A DNA stretch of 64,000 nucleotides, taken from positions 7,298,001 through 7,362,000 of the forward strand of contig NZ_CP029189.1 of the NCBI RefSeq assembly GCF_008642275.1. The letters run 5' to 3'. Position numbers and translations under genes: made by a program. The notes beneath the pieces were generated by a model that worked only from the letters and a program-made list of their open reading frames with translations, ran no database searches and was not told the DNA's origin. This stretch comes from Streptomyces venezuelae. GTDB lineage: Bacteria > Actinomycetota > Actinomycetes > Streptomycetales > Streptomycetaceae. Of this stretch, positions 8,119 to 18,361 are shown one piece after another (positions within the stretch are counted from its first letter, which is position 1; the number at the start of each line of letters is the position of its first letter).

Positions 8119-8801
8119 GGGCCGGGAGCCGTGGCGCTGTACCCGACGCCGCGGACCGTGCGGATCGGGCTGGCGTCGCCGAGCTTGGCGCGCACCTGCG
8201 AGACGAAGACGTCGACCATGCGGGTGTCGCGGTAGCCGGGGTACCCCCACACCTGGGCGAGCAGCTGCTCGCGGGTGAAGACCTGGCCCGCGTGCCGGAG
8301 CAGGTGGGACAGCAGGTTGAACTCGGTGGCGGTGAGTTCCACCGGCTCCCCGTCGCGGCGCACGGTACGGCTGACCGGGTCCACGCTGAGCCGGCCGGTG
8401 CTCCCGGGCGGCGGTCCGGGCGGGCCCGCCGCCCGGCGCAGTACCGTCTTGACCCGGGCGACCAGTTCGCGGGGCGAGAACGGCTTGGTCAGATAGTCGT
8501 CCGCGCCGAGTTCCAGGCCCAGGATCCGGTCGGCCTCCTCGCCGCGGGCGGTGACCAGCAGCACCGGTGTCCAGTCGCCGGCGTCCCGCAGGGCGCGGCA
8601 GAAGGCGATGCCGTCCATGCCGGGCAGGCCGATGTCCAGGACGATCGCCACCGGGCGCATGTGCCGCGCGGCGGCGAGACCGGTGGCCCCGTCGGCCTCG
8701 ACGTGGACCCCGAAGCCCTCACGGGTCAGGTAGAGGCGCTGCACGTCGGAGATGTGGCGCTCGTCCTCGACGATCAGTACGAGGCCCCTGGACTCCGTCA
8801 T
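8115..8801 (-). CDS. OmpR/PhoB-family response regulator
   Basis: A 228-aa protein with an N-terminal receiver domain (acidic pocket VEDE, phospho-acceptor Asp in VLDIGLPGMDG at about residue 55, conserved Thr in LLVTARG and Lys in DYLTKPFSPREL) and a C-terminal winged helix (ELTATEFNLLSHLLRHAGQVFTREQLL ... VDVFVSQVRAKLG). It pairs with the kinase through a 4-nt GTGA overlap. A motif shared by its own promoter region (8880-8899) and the MMPL promoter (6691-6710) is the best candidate for its binding site. Confidence 0.92.
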   Translation of the reverse strand: MTESRGLVLIVEDERHISDVQRLYLTREGFGVHVEADGATGLAAARHMRPVAIVLDIGLPGMDGIAFCRALRDAGDWTPVLLVTARGEEADRILGLELGADDYLTKPFSPRELVARVKTVLRRAAGPPGPPPGSTGRLSVDPVSRTVRRDGEPVELTATEFNLLSHLLRHAGQVFTREQLLAQVWGYPGYRDTRMVDVFVSQVRAKLGDASPIRTVRGVGYSATAPGP

Positions 8802-8879
8802 CTCTGCCTCTCAGCCGCGGTTGGCAGCAACGATGCTAACCGCGCCGCCCCGCCCTTCCGGTGGGCGCGCCGCCGTCCG

Positions 8880-8899
8880 TACATTCCCCGAACATTGCG
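8880..8899. promoter_or_regulatory. Candidate response-regulator autoregulatory site
   Basis: TACATTCCCCGAACATTGCG on the plus strand, about 80 bp upstream of the regulator's ATG. It is 17/20 identical to the site in front of the MMPL gene. Confidence 0.5.
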
Positions 8900-8904
8900 C
8901 CGGC

Positions 8905-9298
8905 CGCGCTCCGTGACGAGCGCCGCGGCCGGTTCGGCTTCCTGCTGCTCGGCGTCCTGCTCAGTGCCACCGCCGTGGCCGCCGCCGGCACCATCGGCAT
9001 CGTCGGGCTCGTCGCACCGCACGCCGCCCGCGCGCTCGTCGGCCGGCAGCACACCCGGGTGATCCCGGTCGCGGTGCTCCTCGGAGCCGTCCTCGTCCGC
9101 ACCGCGGACCTGGTGGGACGCACGGTGATCGCACCGGCCCAGCTCGGCGCCGGCCTGATGACCGCGGTGATCGGTACGCCGTACTTCCTCCACCTGCTCG
9201 TCCGCAGCCGCCGACAGCTTCTCCCGGAGCCGGCCGAGGGCCGGGTACGGCGCGCGCAACCGCGCCGTACCCGGCCCTCGCGCATGCCTCAGCCGTGA
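8905..9298 (+). pseudogene. FecCD-type siderophore ABC permease, C-terminal remnant
   Basis: Frame 8861-9298 encodes about 110 recognisable residues from the C-terminal end of a FecCD/BtuC permease: LLLGVLLSATAVAAAGTIGIVGLVAPHAARALVG, then VLLGAVLVRTADLVGRTVIAPAQLGAGLMTAVIGTPYFLHLLVRSRR. Full-length family members have about 330-350 residues and ten TM segments, so roughly the first two thirds are absent. The upstream sequence is promoter-like and carries no start with a good Shine-Dalgarno. The frame reads on into a 20-bp terminator stem, so the native stop also seems lost. No matching binding protein or ATPase lies beside it. Confidence 0.75.
9235..9280. terminator. Strong bidirectional hairpin (20-bp stem)
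   Basis: CGAGGGCCGGGTACGGCGCG pairs perfectly with its complement at 9261-9280 across a 6-nt loop. It ends the minus-strand valine operon and would also stop transcription through the permease remnant. Confidence 0.85.
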
Positions 9299-10062
9299 CT
9301 GAAGCGGGCCGGGCGCTTGTCCACGAAGGCGGACATGCCCTCCTTCTGGTCGGCCGTGGCGAAGACCGCGTGGAACAGGCGGCGTTCGAAGCGGACGCCC
9401 TCGGTGAGGGTGGTCTCGAAGGCCCGGTTCACGGCCTCCTTGGCCATCATCGCGACCGGCTTCGACATTCCGGCGACGGTCTCGGCGACCGCCAGGGCCT
9501 CCGACAGCAACGCGTCGGCCGGGACGATCCGGGAGACCAGGCCGGCCCGTTCGGCCTCGGCCGCGTCCATGGTGCGGCCCGTCAGGCACAGTTCCATGGC
9601 CTTGGCCTTGCCGACCGCCCGGGTGAGCCGCTGGGATCCGCCGATCCCCGGGATCACCCCGAGCCTGATCTCGGGCTGCCCGAACTTCGCGGTGTCCGCG
9701 GCGAGCAGGATGTCGCACATCATGGCGAGCTCGCAGCCGCCGCCCAGGGCGTATCCGGAGACCGCCGCGAGCGTGGGCGTGCGGACCTGGCCGAGCCGGT
9801 CCCACGCCGTGAACCAGTCGGAGAGGTACATGTCCATGTAGCTCCGCGGCCGCATCTCCTTGATGTCGGCGCCGGCCGCGAAGGCCTTCGCGGAGCCGGT
9901 CAGGACGATGCAGCCGACTTCCGGGTCGCGGTCCAGTTCCTCCGCCGCGGCCACCACCTCCGACATGACCTGGAGGTTGAGGGCATTGAGCGCCTCCGGC
10001 CGGTGCAGGGTGAGGACGGCCACCCGGCCCTTGCGCTCCAGCAGGACGGTTTCGTAGGTCAT
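9289..10062 (-). CDS. Enoyl-CoA hydratase (methacrylyl-CoA hydration likely)
   Basis: A 257-aa crotonase-fold enzyme. The oxyanion-hole motifs are [15 protein letters not shown] and [16 protein letters not shown], and both catalytic glutamates are present (GGCELAM and [12 protein letters not shown]). It is the last gene of a five-gene operon and overlaps mmsB by ATGA. In this context the substrate is probably methacrylyl-CoA, hydrated to 3-hydroxyisobutyryl-CoA in valine breakdown, though crotonases are often broad. A perfect 20-bp terminator follows immediately. Confidence 0.88.
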   Translation of the reverse strand: MTYETVLLERKGRVAVLTLHRPEALNALNLQVMSEVVAAAEELDRDPEVGCIVLTGSAKAFAAGADIKEMRPRSYMDMYLSDWFTAWDRLGQVRTPTLAAVSGYALGGGCELAMMCDILLAADTAKFGQPEIRLGVIPGIGGSQRLTRAVGKAKAMELCLTGRTMDAAEAERAGLVSRIVPADALLSEALAVAETVAGMSKPVAMMAKEAVNRAFETTLTEGVRFERRLFHAVFATADQKEGMSAFVDKRPARFSHG

Positions 10063-10961
10063 GCGGATGTTCCGTTCCGGGGTCGCAGGGTCTGGACGAT
10101 CGCCGAGAAGTCGAGGCCGGCTCCCTCGCCCGCGGCGAACAGGGCGTACAGCTCGGCGGCCTTGAGGCCCAGCGGCGCCTCCACCCCGCCGGCCCGCAGG
10201 GCGTTCGCCGCCAGGGCGAGGTCCTTGGCCATCAGGGGCGCGGCGAAGCCGGGCAGGTAGTCGCGGTTGGCGGGACTGCCCGGAACCGGTCCGGGCACCG
10301 GGCAGTTGACGGTCAGGGCCCAGCACTGGCCGGAGGCGGTGGAGGCCACGTCGTAGAGCGCCTGGTGGTCCAGGCCGAGGCTCTCGGCGAGGACGAAGGC
10401 CTCGCTCACCCCGATCATCGAGACGGCGAGGATCATGTTGTTGCAGATCTTCGCGGCCTGCCCGGCGCCCGCCGTCCCGCAGTGCACGGCCTTCTTGCCC
10501 ATCGCGCCGAGCAGCGGCCCGGCCGCCGCGAACTCCTCGGCGCCGCCGCCCGCCATGAAGGTGAGGCTCGCCGCCCGCGCCCCGACCACCCCGCCCGAGA
10601 CGGGCGCGTCCAGGGACCGGTGACCGGCCGCGCCCGCTGCCTCGTGCGCCGCCCGCGCGTCGGCCACGTCGATGGTCGAGCAGTCGACGAACAGCGTGCC
10701 GGGCCGCGCGGCGGCCAGCAGCCCGCCCTCCCCGTACAGGGCGAGGACGTGCCCTCCCGCCGGCAGCATGGTGATCACCACGTCGGCGCCGGCGGCCGCG
10801 TCGGCGGCCGAGACCGCAGGCTCCACCCCCGTGGCCGCGGCGGCGGCCAGCAGTTCCGGCACCAGGTCGAAGCCGAGGACGCGATGTCCGGCCTTGACGA
10901 GGTTGGCCGCCATCGGGCCACCCATGTGGCCCAGTCCGACGAACGCCACGGTCGTGCTCAC
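10059..10961 (-). CDS. mmsB: 3-hydroxyisobutyrate dehydrogenase
   Basis: A 300-aa beta-hydroxyacid dehydrogenase. It has an N-terminal Rossmann motif [22 protein letters not shown], the substrate-binding signature [22 protein letters not shown], and the catalytic lysine segment [13 protein letters not shown]. It oxidises 3-hydroxyisobutyrate to methylmalonate semialdehyde with NAD, the substrate of MmsA in the same operon. Both ends overlap neighbouring genes by 4 nt (ATGA). Confidence 0.93.
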   Translation of the reverse strand: MSTTVAFVGLGHMGGPMAANLVKAGHRVLGFDLVPELLAAAAATGVEPAVSAADAAAGADVVITMLPAGGHVLALYGEGGLLAAARPGTLFVDCSTIDVADARAAHEAAGAAGHRSLDAPVSGGVVGARAASLTFMAGGGAEEFAAAGPLLGAMGKKAVHCGTAGAGQAAKICNNMILAVSMIGVSEAFVLAESLGLDHQALYDVASTASGQCWALTVNCPVPGPVPGSPANRDYLPGFAAPLMAKDLALAANALRAGGVEAPLGLKAAELYALFAAGEGAGLDFSAIVQTLRPRNGTSA

Positions 10962-12049
10962 CAGGGCACCTCCTGAGTCGAATCCGCAAGGGCGAGCCCC
11001 GGTTCGCGCGCGGCGAGCGGGGCGAAGAACCGTTCCACGTCAGCAGGAGCCACCTCCGCCAGGGAAGGCGGTGACCAGCGGGGGCTCCGGTCCTTGTCGA
11101 TGACCTGCGCGCGGATCCCCTCCACCAGATCGGGGGAGGACAGCGCCGCGCGGGAGATCCGGTACTCCTGCTCCAGAACCCTTTCCAGCGGGCCGAGTCC
11201 GCGCACCCGGCGCAGGGCGGCCAGGGTCACCTTGAGCGCCGTGGGCGACTTGGCCGCGAGGGTGGCCGCGGCCTCCTTCGCCGAGGGGACACCACTGCGG
11301 TGCAGGCGCTCCACGACGTCCTCCACCGTGTCCGCCGCGTAGCAGTGGTCGATCCACTCGCGGTCTCCGCCGAGCGTGCCACCGGGCGCCGGCGCGACGT
11401 ACCGTTCCAGCACCTCGTGTACGGGGGCACGCGCCAGGTCCGCGGCCAGCCGCGGCAGCAGCTCCGAGGGCACGAAATGGTCGGCGAGCCCGCAGAGCAG
11501 CGCATCCGCCGCCCCGGCCGGCGCACCCGTCAGCGCCAGGTGGGTGCCCAGCTGACCGGGCGCCAGCGCCAGCAGGTAGGTGCCGCCGACGTCGGGGACG
11601 AAGCCGATGCCGGTCTCGGGCATGGCGACGCGGGAGCGTTCGGTGACGATCCGGACCGAGCCGTGCGCGGAGATCCCGACGCCGCCGCCCATGGTGATGC
11701 CGTCCATGAGGGCGACGTACGGCTTGGGGTAGCGGGCGATGCGGGCGTTGAGCCGGTACTCGTCCCGCCAGAAGTCCGCCGAGGCCGTGCCGCCCGTGCG
11801 GGCGTCCTCGTAGATCGCGCGGATGTCACCGCCCGCGCACAGGCCGCGATCGCCCGCGCCCTCGACGACGACGGCCGTGACGGCCGGGTCGTGCTCCCAG
11901 CCGGCGAGGGCCTCGTCGATGCGCAGCACCATGGCGTGGGTGAGGGCGTTGAGCGCCTTCGGGCGGTTGAGGGTGACGTAGGCGGTGCGGCCCTCGGTCC
12001 GCAGCAGGACGTGGTCCCGGTCCTGGTTCCCGGGGGAGCCGTGGTTCAT
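10958..12049 (-). CDS. 3-hydroxyisobutyryl-CoA hydrolase (enoyl-CoA hydratase-like)
   Basis: A 363-aa crotonase-superfamily protein. Its length and motifs ([53 protein letters not shown]) are those of 3-hydroxyisobutyryl-CoA hydrolase rather than a ~260-aa hydratase; the ECH_2 extension fills the last ~150 residues. It releases free 3-hydroxyisobutyrate for MmsB. The start at 12049 overlaps the acyl-CoA dehydrogenase stop (12046-12048) and the end overlaps mmsB. Confidence 0.9.
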   Translation of the reverse strand: MNHGSPGNQDRDHVLLRTEGRTAYVTLNRPKALNALTHAMVLRIDEALAGWEHDPAVTAVVVEGAGDRGLCAGGDIRAIYEDARTGGTASADFWRDEYRLNARIARYPKPYVALMDGITMGGGVGISAHGSVRIVTERSRVAMPETGIGFVPDVGGTYLLALAPGQLGTHLALTGAPAGAADALLCGLADHFVPSELLPRLAADLARAPVHEVLERYVAPAPGGTLGGDREWIDHCYAADTVEDVVERLHRSGVPSAKEAAATLAAKSPTALKVTLAALRRVRGLGPLERVLEQEYRISRAALSSPDLVEGIRAQVIDKDRSPRWSPPSLAEVAPADVERFFAPLAAREPGLALADSTQEVPW

Positions 12050-13196
12050 CGCAGGGCCTCCGTGAGCCCGCGGGCGACGATGATGCGCATGACCTCGTTG
12101 GTGCCTTCCAGGATCTGGTGGACCCGGAGGTCGCGGACGATCTTTTCGATGCCGTACTCGCTCAGATAGCCGTAACCCCCGTGGAGCTGGAGGGCCCGGT
12201 CGGCGACCGCGTAGCCGGTGTCCGTGGCGAACCGCTTGGCCATCGCGCACAGTTGCGGGGCCAGCGGGTCGCCCCGGTCCAGCGCGTCCGCGGCCTGGCG
12301 GACCAGGGCGCGGGCCGCGGCCAGCTCGGTGGCCATGTCCGCGAGCCGGAACTGCAGGGCCTGGGCGTCCAGCAGCCGGTTCCCGAACGCCTCCCGGTCG
12401 GCCAGGTACGCGAGGCTGCGGTCCAGCGCGCTCTGCGCACCGCCCAGCGAGCAGGCGGCGATGCCGAGGCGGCCGCCGTTGAGGCCGTTCATGGCGATGC
12501 GGAAGCCGTCGCCCTCGGCGCCGAGCCGCCGGTCGGCGGGCACGCGGACCCCGTCGAGGACCACCTGGCGGGTGGGCTGTGCGTTCCAGCCCATCTTGCG
12601 CTCGTTCGGGCCGAAGGAGAGCCCGGCGTCGCCGCGTTCGACGACGAACGCCGAGATGCCGCCCGGTCCCTCCCCGCCGGTGCGCGCCATGACGACGTAG
12701 ACCTCGGAGGCACCGGCGCCGGAGATGAACTGCTTGACCCCGGTGAGCACATAGCCGTCGTCCGTGCGCTCCGCCCGGGTGCGCAGCCCGGCCGCGTCGG
12801 ATCCGGCGCCGGGTTCGGTCAGGCAGTAGCTGCCCAGCGACCGGGCGGAGCACAGGCCGGGCAGCCAGCGCGCCCGCTGGTCCGCGTCCCCGTACCGGTC
12901 GATCATCCAGGCGACCATGTTGTGGATGGAGAGGTATCCGGCGATGGACGGGCAGCCGGTGGCGAGGGTCTCGAAGACCAGGACGCCGTCGGCCCGGCCG
13001 AGGCCGCAGCCGCCGTGCTCCTCGCGGACGTAGACGCCGCCGAGCCCGAGGTCCGCCGCCTTGCGGATCACGTCCAGCGGGAAGTGCTTGTCCTGGTCCC
13101 AGGCGACGGCGTACGGGCCCAGCTGCTCCTGGGCGAAGTCGAGGGTGACCTCGGCGAGCGCGAGCTGGTCCTCGGTGAGGGTGGTGGTCACGGCGC

Positions 13197-13200
<4 letters not shown>
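12046..13200 (-). CDS. Acyl-CoA dehydrogenase (isobutyryl-CoA dehydrogenase likely)
   Basis: A 384-aa FAD enzyme. The acyl-CoA dehydrogenase signatures CLTEPGAGSDAAGLRT, QFISGAGASEVYVVMART, DREAFGNRLLDAQALQFRLADM and QLHGGYGYLSEYGIEKIVRDLRVHQILEGTNEVMR are all present. In this operon it should convert isobutyryl-CoA to methacrylyl-CoA, passing electrons to ETF. The GTG start at 13200 overlaps the TGA of mmsA (GTGA); the long upstream extension of this frame is a shadow of mmsA. Confidence 0.9.
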
Positions 13201-14696
<1,496 letters not shown>

Positions 14697-14751
14697 GGAT
14701 GCCTGCTCTCGTCAGGTGGGATCCGGGGATGGCACGGCCGACCGGCGGACG

Positions 14752-14767
14752 GCACCCGATCGGGTGC
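14752..14767. promoter_or_regulatory. Perfect 16-bp palindrome in the mmsA leader
   Basis: GCACCCGA-TCGGGTGC, 56-71 nt upstream of the mmsA start. It could be an operator for a second, riboswitch-independent promoter or an RNA hairpin with a GATC loop. Confidence 0.4.
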
Positions 14768-14808
14768 GCCGCTGGGGAAGGCAGTGGGACTGGGTCGAAA
14801 GGGACGAC

Positions 14809-14892
14809 CTACGAGCGTGCGAACGTGTGCGCGCGCTCCGCCGGATCACCAGGGTCGTGGGTACAAACCGGTGCCATGCGTGTCTGCTCCAT
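14809..14892 (-). CDS. Candidate short ORF behind the cobalamin riboswitch
   Basis: A 27-codon frame beginning MEQTRMAPVCTHDPGD and ending with TAG. A second in-frame ATG at 14877 (22 aa) has GGAG nine nt upstream and is the better start. It begins about 22-37 nt beyond the riboswitch's closing stem, where the first regulated start codon is usually found, while mmsA is 219 nt away. I recognise no homology. It may be a translated leader, a remnant of a lost riboswitch target, or a chance frame. Confidence 0.3.
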   Translation of the reverse strand: MEQTRMAPVCTHDPGDPAERAHTFARS

Positions 14893-14913
14893 CCTCGTGG
14901 ACAACACGGAACA

Positions 14914-15059
14914 TCCGCGGCCGGTATCCTGACTCCCGGATCCCCGCGTGCCGCCCGCCTTCCCGACAGACCTCGTCAGTGGCGTGTGGATGGCAGCACA
15001 CTCCCCGGTCACAGTGGCGGGACCGTGCCGGTTTCTCACCGGCTTCCCTGCACCGCGGA
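14914..15059 (-). ncRNA. Cobalamin (AdoCbl) riboswitch
   Basis: On the minus strand the RNA carries the class hallmarks in order: a closing P1 stem TCCGCGG/CCGCGGA (15053-15059 with 14914-14920); the core GGGAAGCCGGTG ... CGGTCCCGCCACTGTGA; a GCCACTG element; and the B12 box AGTCAGGATACC (14923-14934). These match the Rfam cobalamin family consensus as I know it. Ligand binding normally lowers expression of downstream genes. The next full gene on this strand is mmsA, so the riboswitch appears to sit in the leader of the valine catabolic operon. Confidence 0.93.
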
Positions 15060-15073
15060 CCTTGTGCCACGAA

Positions 15074-15101
15074 CATATAGTTGGACGTCCTAGTAAGTCC
15101 A
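15074..15101 (-). promoter_or_regulatory. Candidate promoter with palindromic operator GGACGTCC
   Basis: Minus strand: -35-like TGGACT (15101-15096), 16-bp spacer, -10-like TATATG (15079-15074). The spacer contains the perfect palindrome GGACGTCC (15083-15090). It lies about 15 nt upstream of the riboswitch P1 stem, as expected for the promoter of the riboswitch transcript. The factor that binds the palindrome is unknown to me. Confidence 0.5.
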
Positions 15102-15150
15102 GAGCCGCCGCCGCGCGCCTTCGGCGGTCCTGCCGTGGCCTGACGTCACC

Positions 15151-16569
15151 TCAGCCCTGTTTCGAGGGGCCCGGGTTCCCGGTCACCGGGTACGGGACGA
15201 AGGTGCTGCTGTTCTCGTCCACGGCCAGCGTCCGCCCGAGCGGCGGCACGGCCCGCTGCGGGCAGTCGAGCCGTTCGCACAGGCGGCAGCCCATGCCGAT
15301 GCGGGTGGCCGCCGCCGCGTTGTCGAGGTCGAGCCCGTCGGCGTACACGAGCCGTGAGGCGTGCCGGATCTCGCATCCGAGCCCGATCGCGAAGGTCTTG
15401 CCGGGTTCGCCCCAGCCGCCGCGGTGGCGGGTCACGGCCCGGGCGGTCCACAGGTACCGCTGCCCGTCGGGCATGGCGGCGACCTGGACGTGGATGCGGC
15501 CGGGCGCGGCGAAGGCCTCGTACACGTTCCACAGCGGGCAGGTACCGCCCGCACGGGAGAAGTGGAATCCGGTGGCCGACTGCCGCTTGGACATGTTCCC
15601 GGCCCGGTCCACGCGCACGAAGGAGAACGGCACCCCCCGCAGCCTGGGCCGTTGCAGAGTGCTCAGCCGGTGGCAGACCGTCTCGTAGCCGATCCCGAAG
15701 TGGTCGGTGAGCCGCTCGATGTCGTAGCGGAACTCCTCGGCGGCCGTGTGGAAGGCGCGGTACGGGAGGATGAGCGCGCCCGCGAAGTGGTTGGCGATGC
15801 CGATCCGCGCGAGGGCGTGGACGGGGGAGCCGGGCGGGAAGTCCTCGGCGGCCAGCCGGTCCAGCTCGTCCGCGTACTCGATCAGCGCCAGCTGGGTGGC
15901 CATCCGGAACGCCTGCTGCCCCGGCCGGAGCCGGTTCGACAGGTGCAGGACCCGGGCGGCGGGGTCGTAGTGGTGCAGCCGGTCGGAGTCCGTGGCCGTC
16001 CGGATCCCGTGCCGGTCGGAGAGCCGGCGGGTCAGCGCGCGGACGACGTCCCCGGGGCGGATGCCGATCTCGGCGGCGAGGCCTTCGGCGGCGAGATCGG
16101 TGTCGTGGAGGTAGTTCTGCCGCCGGTAGAAGAACTCGCGGATCTCCTCGTGGGGCGAGCGCGGGCTGTCGGCGGCCACGTCCCGGCCGTCGGCGGCGTC
16201 GGCGAGCCGCTCGGCCAGCAGCTGGCCGCGCCGGCCCAGGTCCAGCAGGACCGAGGCGACCGCGGGCATCCGGGTGGCCAGTTCGGCCAGGTCGGACGGG
16301 GAGACGCGGGCCTGTGCCACCTCGTTGGCGAGCGCCTCGCGCAGGTCGGCCACCAGCCGGCTGGTGTCGCGCTCGGAGAAGAACCCCGGATCCACGCCGA
16401 AGGCCTCGGTGAGCCGCAGCAGCACCGGAACGGTGAGCGGACGCGAGTCGTGCTCCATCTGGTTGAGGTAGCTGGGGGAGATGGCGAGCACCCGCGCCAG
16501 GTCGGCCTGGGTCATCCGCCGCTCCTCGCGCAGCCGCCGCAGCCGCGCTCCCGCGTACGTCTTGCTCAC
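15151..16569 (-). CDS. RamB-like short-chain fatty acyl-CoA regulator (XRE + IrrE-like + DUF2083)
   Basis: A 472-aa regulator: an N-terminal XRE HTH (RRLREERRMTQADLARVLAISPSYLNQMEHDSRPLTVPVLLRL), a central DUF955/IrrE-like domain (ALARIGIANHFAGALILPYRAFHTAAEEFRYDIERLTDHFGI; the HExxH protease motif is degenerate here), and a C-terminal DUF2083 domain with paired cysteines (GMGCRLCERLDCPQRAVPP). RamB of Corynebacterium and Mycobacterium controls aceA, aceB and ack-pta. It is divergent from the isocitrate lyase gene, with direct repeats in the shared intergenic region, so control of the glyoxylate genes is likely. Confidence 0.88.
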   Translation of the reverse strand: MSKTYAGARLRRLREERRMTQADLARVLAISPSYLNQMEHDSRPLTVPVLLRLTEAFGVDPGFFSERDTSRLVADLREALANEVAQARVSPSDLAELATRMPAVASVLLDLGRRGQLLAERLADAADGRDVAADSPRSPHEEIREFFYRRQNYLHDTDLAAEGLAAEIGIRPGDVVRALTRRLSDRHGIRTATDSDRLHHYDPAARVLHLSNRLRPGQQAFRMATQLALIEYADELDRLAAEDFPPGSPVHALARIGIANHFAGALILPYRAFHTAAEEFRYDIERLTDHFGIGYETVCHRLSTLQRPRLRGVPFSFVRVDRAGNMSKRQSATGFHFSRAGGTCPLWNVYEAFAAPGRIHVQVAAMPDGQRYLWTARAVTRHRGGWGEPGKTFAIGLGCEIRHASRLVYADGLDLDNAAAATRIGMGCRLCERLDCPQRAVPPLGRTLAVDENSSTFVPYPVTGNPGPSKQG

Positions 16570-16639
16570 CGCACTCCCTCACCGTCTGCCGGACCGGACA
16601 CGCGCCGCCAGGATACGGCGATCTTCGCGGACGACGAGC

Positions 16640-16687
16640 TTCGCAACCTTGGCAGTTCCGGGGCCGAAGATTCGCAGAGCTTGGCAG
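16640..16687. promoter_or_regulatory. Direct repeats, candidate RamB-like operators
   Basis: Minus strand: CTGCCAAG-N3-TGCGAA and CTGCCAAG-N2-TGCGAA, starts about 32 bp apart (three helical turns), between the RamB-like gene and isocitrate lyase. The TTCGCAA core resembles the TTTGCAAA core of RamB boxes described in Corynebacterium. Confidence 0.55.
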
Positions 16688-16957
16688 ACGTACCTCCTTG
16701 ATGGCACTCAGTGTCAGTGTCAGAGTCGGTGCTGCGGCCCGCCGGACACGGCAGCCGGAACGAACCGACTGGCCCGATTCACGCCCTGATTTCGGCCATC
16801 CAGGCAGTTCGATCCGGCGGTTCGGCAGCATTGCTCAGCTTCGGCCCATGGTCGGGTTCGGCGGCCGCAACTCCACATCAGGCACAGAGTGCCAAGACAT
16901 CGGGTCCACGACCCGGCTCATTGGCAAGACCAGCGACGGATGGAAACGGTGACGGTC

Positions 16958-18244
<1,287 letters not shown>

Positions 18245-18302
18245 GCCGCCCACGGGTGTGAGCCGCGCCGCCGGCCCCGCTCGCCCGCCGGCTGCTTCCC
18301 GC

Positions 18303-18334
18303 CGGGTGCCCGGGGGACATCCCCCGGGCACCCG
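18303..18334. terminator. Hairpin between aceA and malate synthase (14-bp stem)
   Basis: CGGGTGCCCGGGGG pairs perfectly with CCCCCGGGCACCCG over an ACAT loop. It may be a partial terminator or a stabilising hairpin that sets different mRNA levels for the two genes. Confidence 0.6.
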
Positions 18335-18361
18335 CCCACCGCCCCCGCTGAGGAGAACCGC

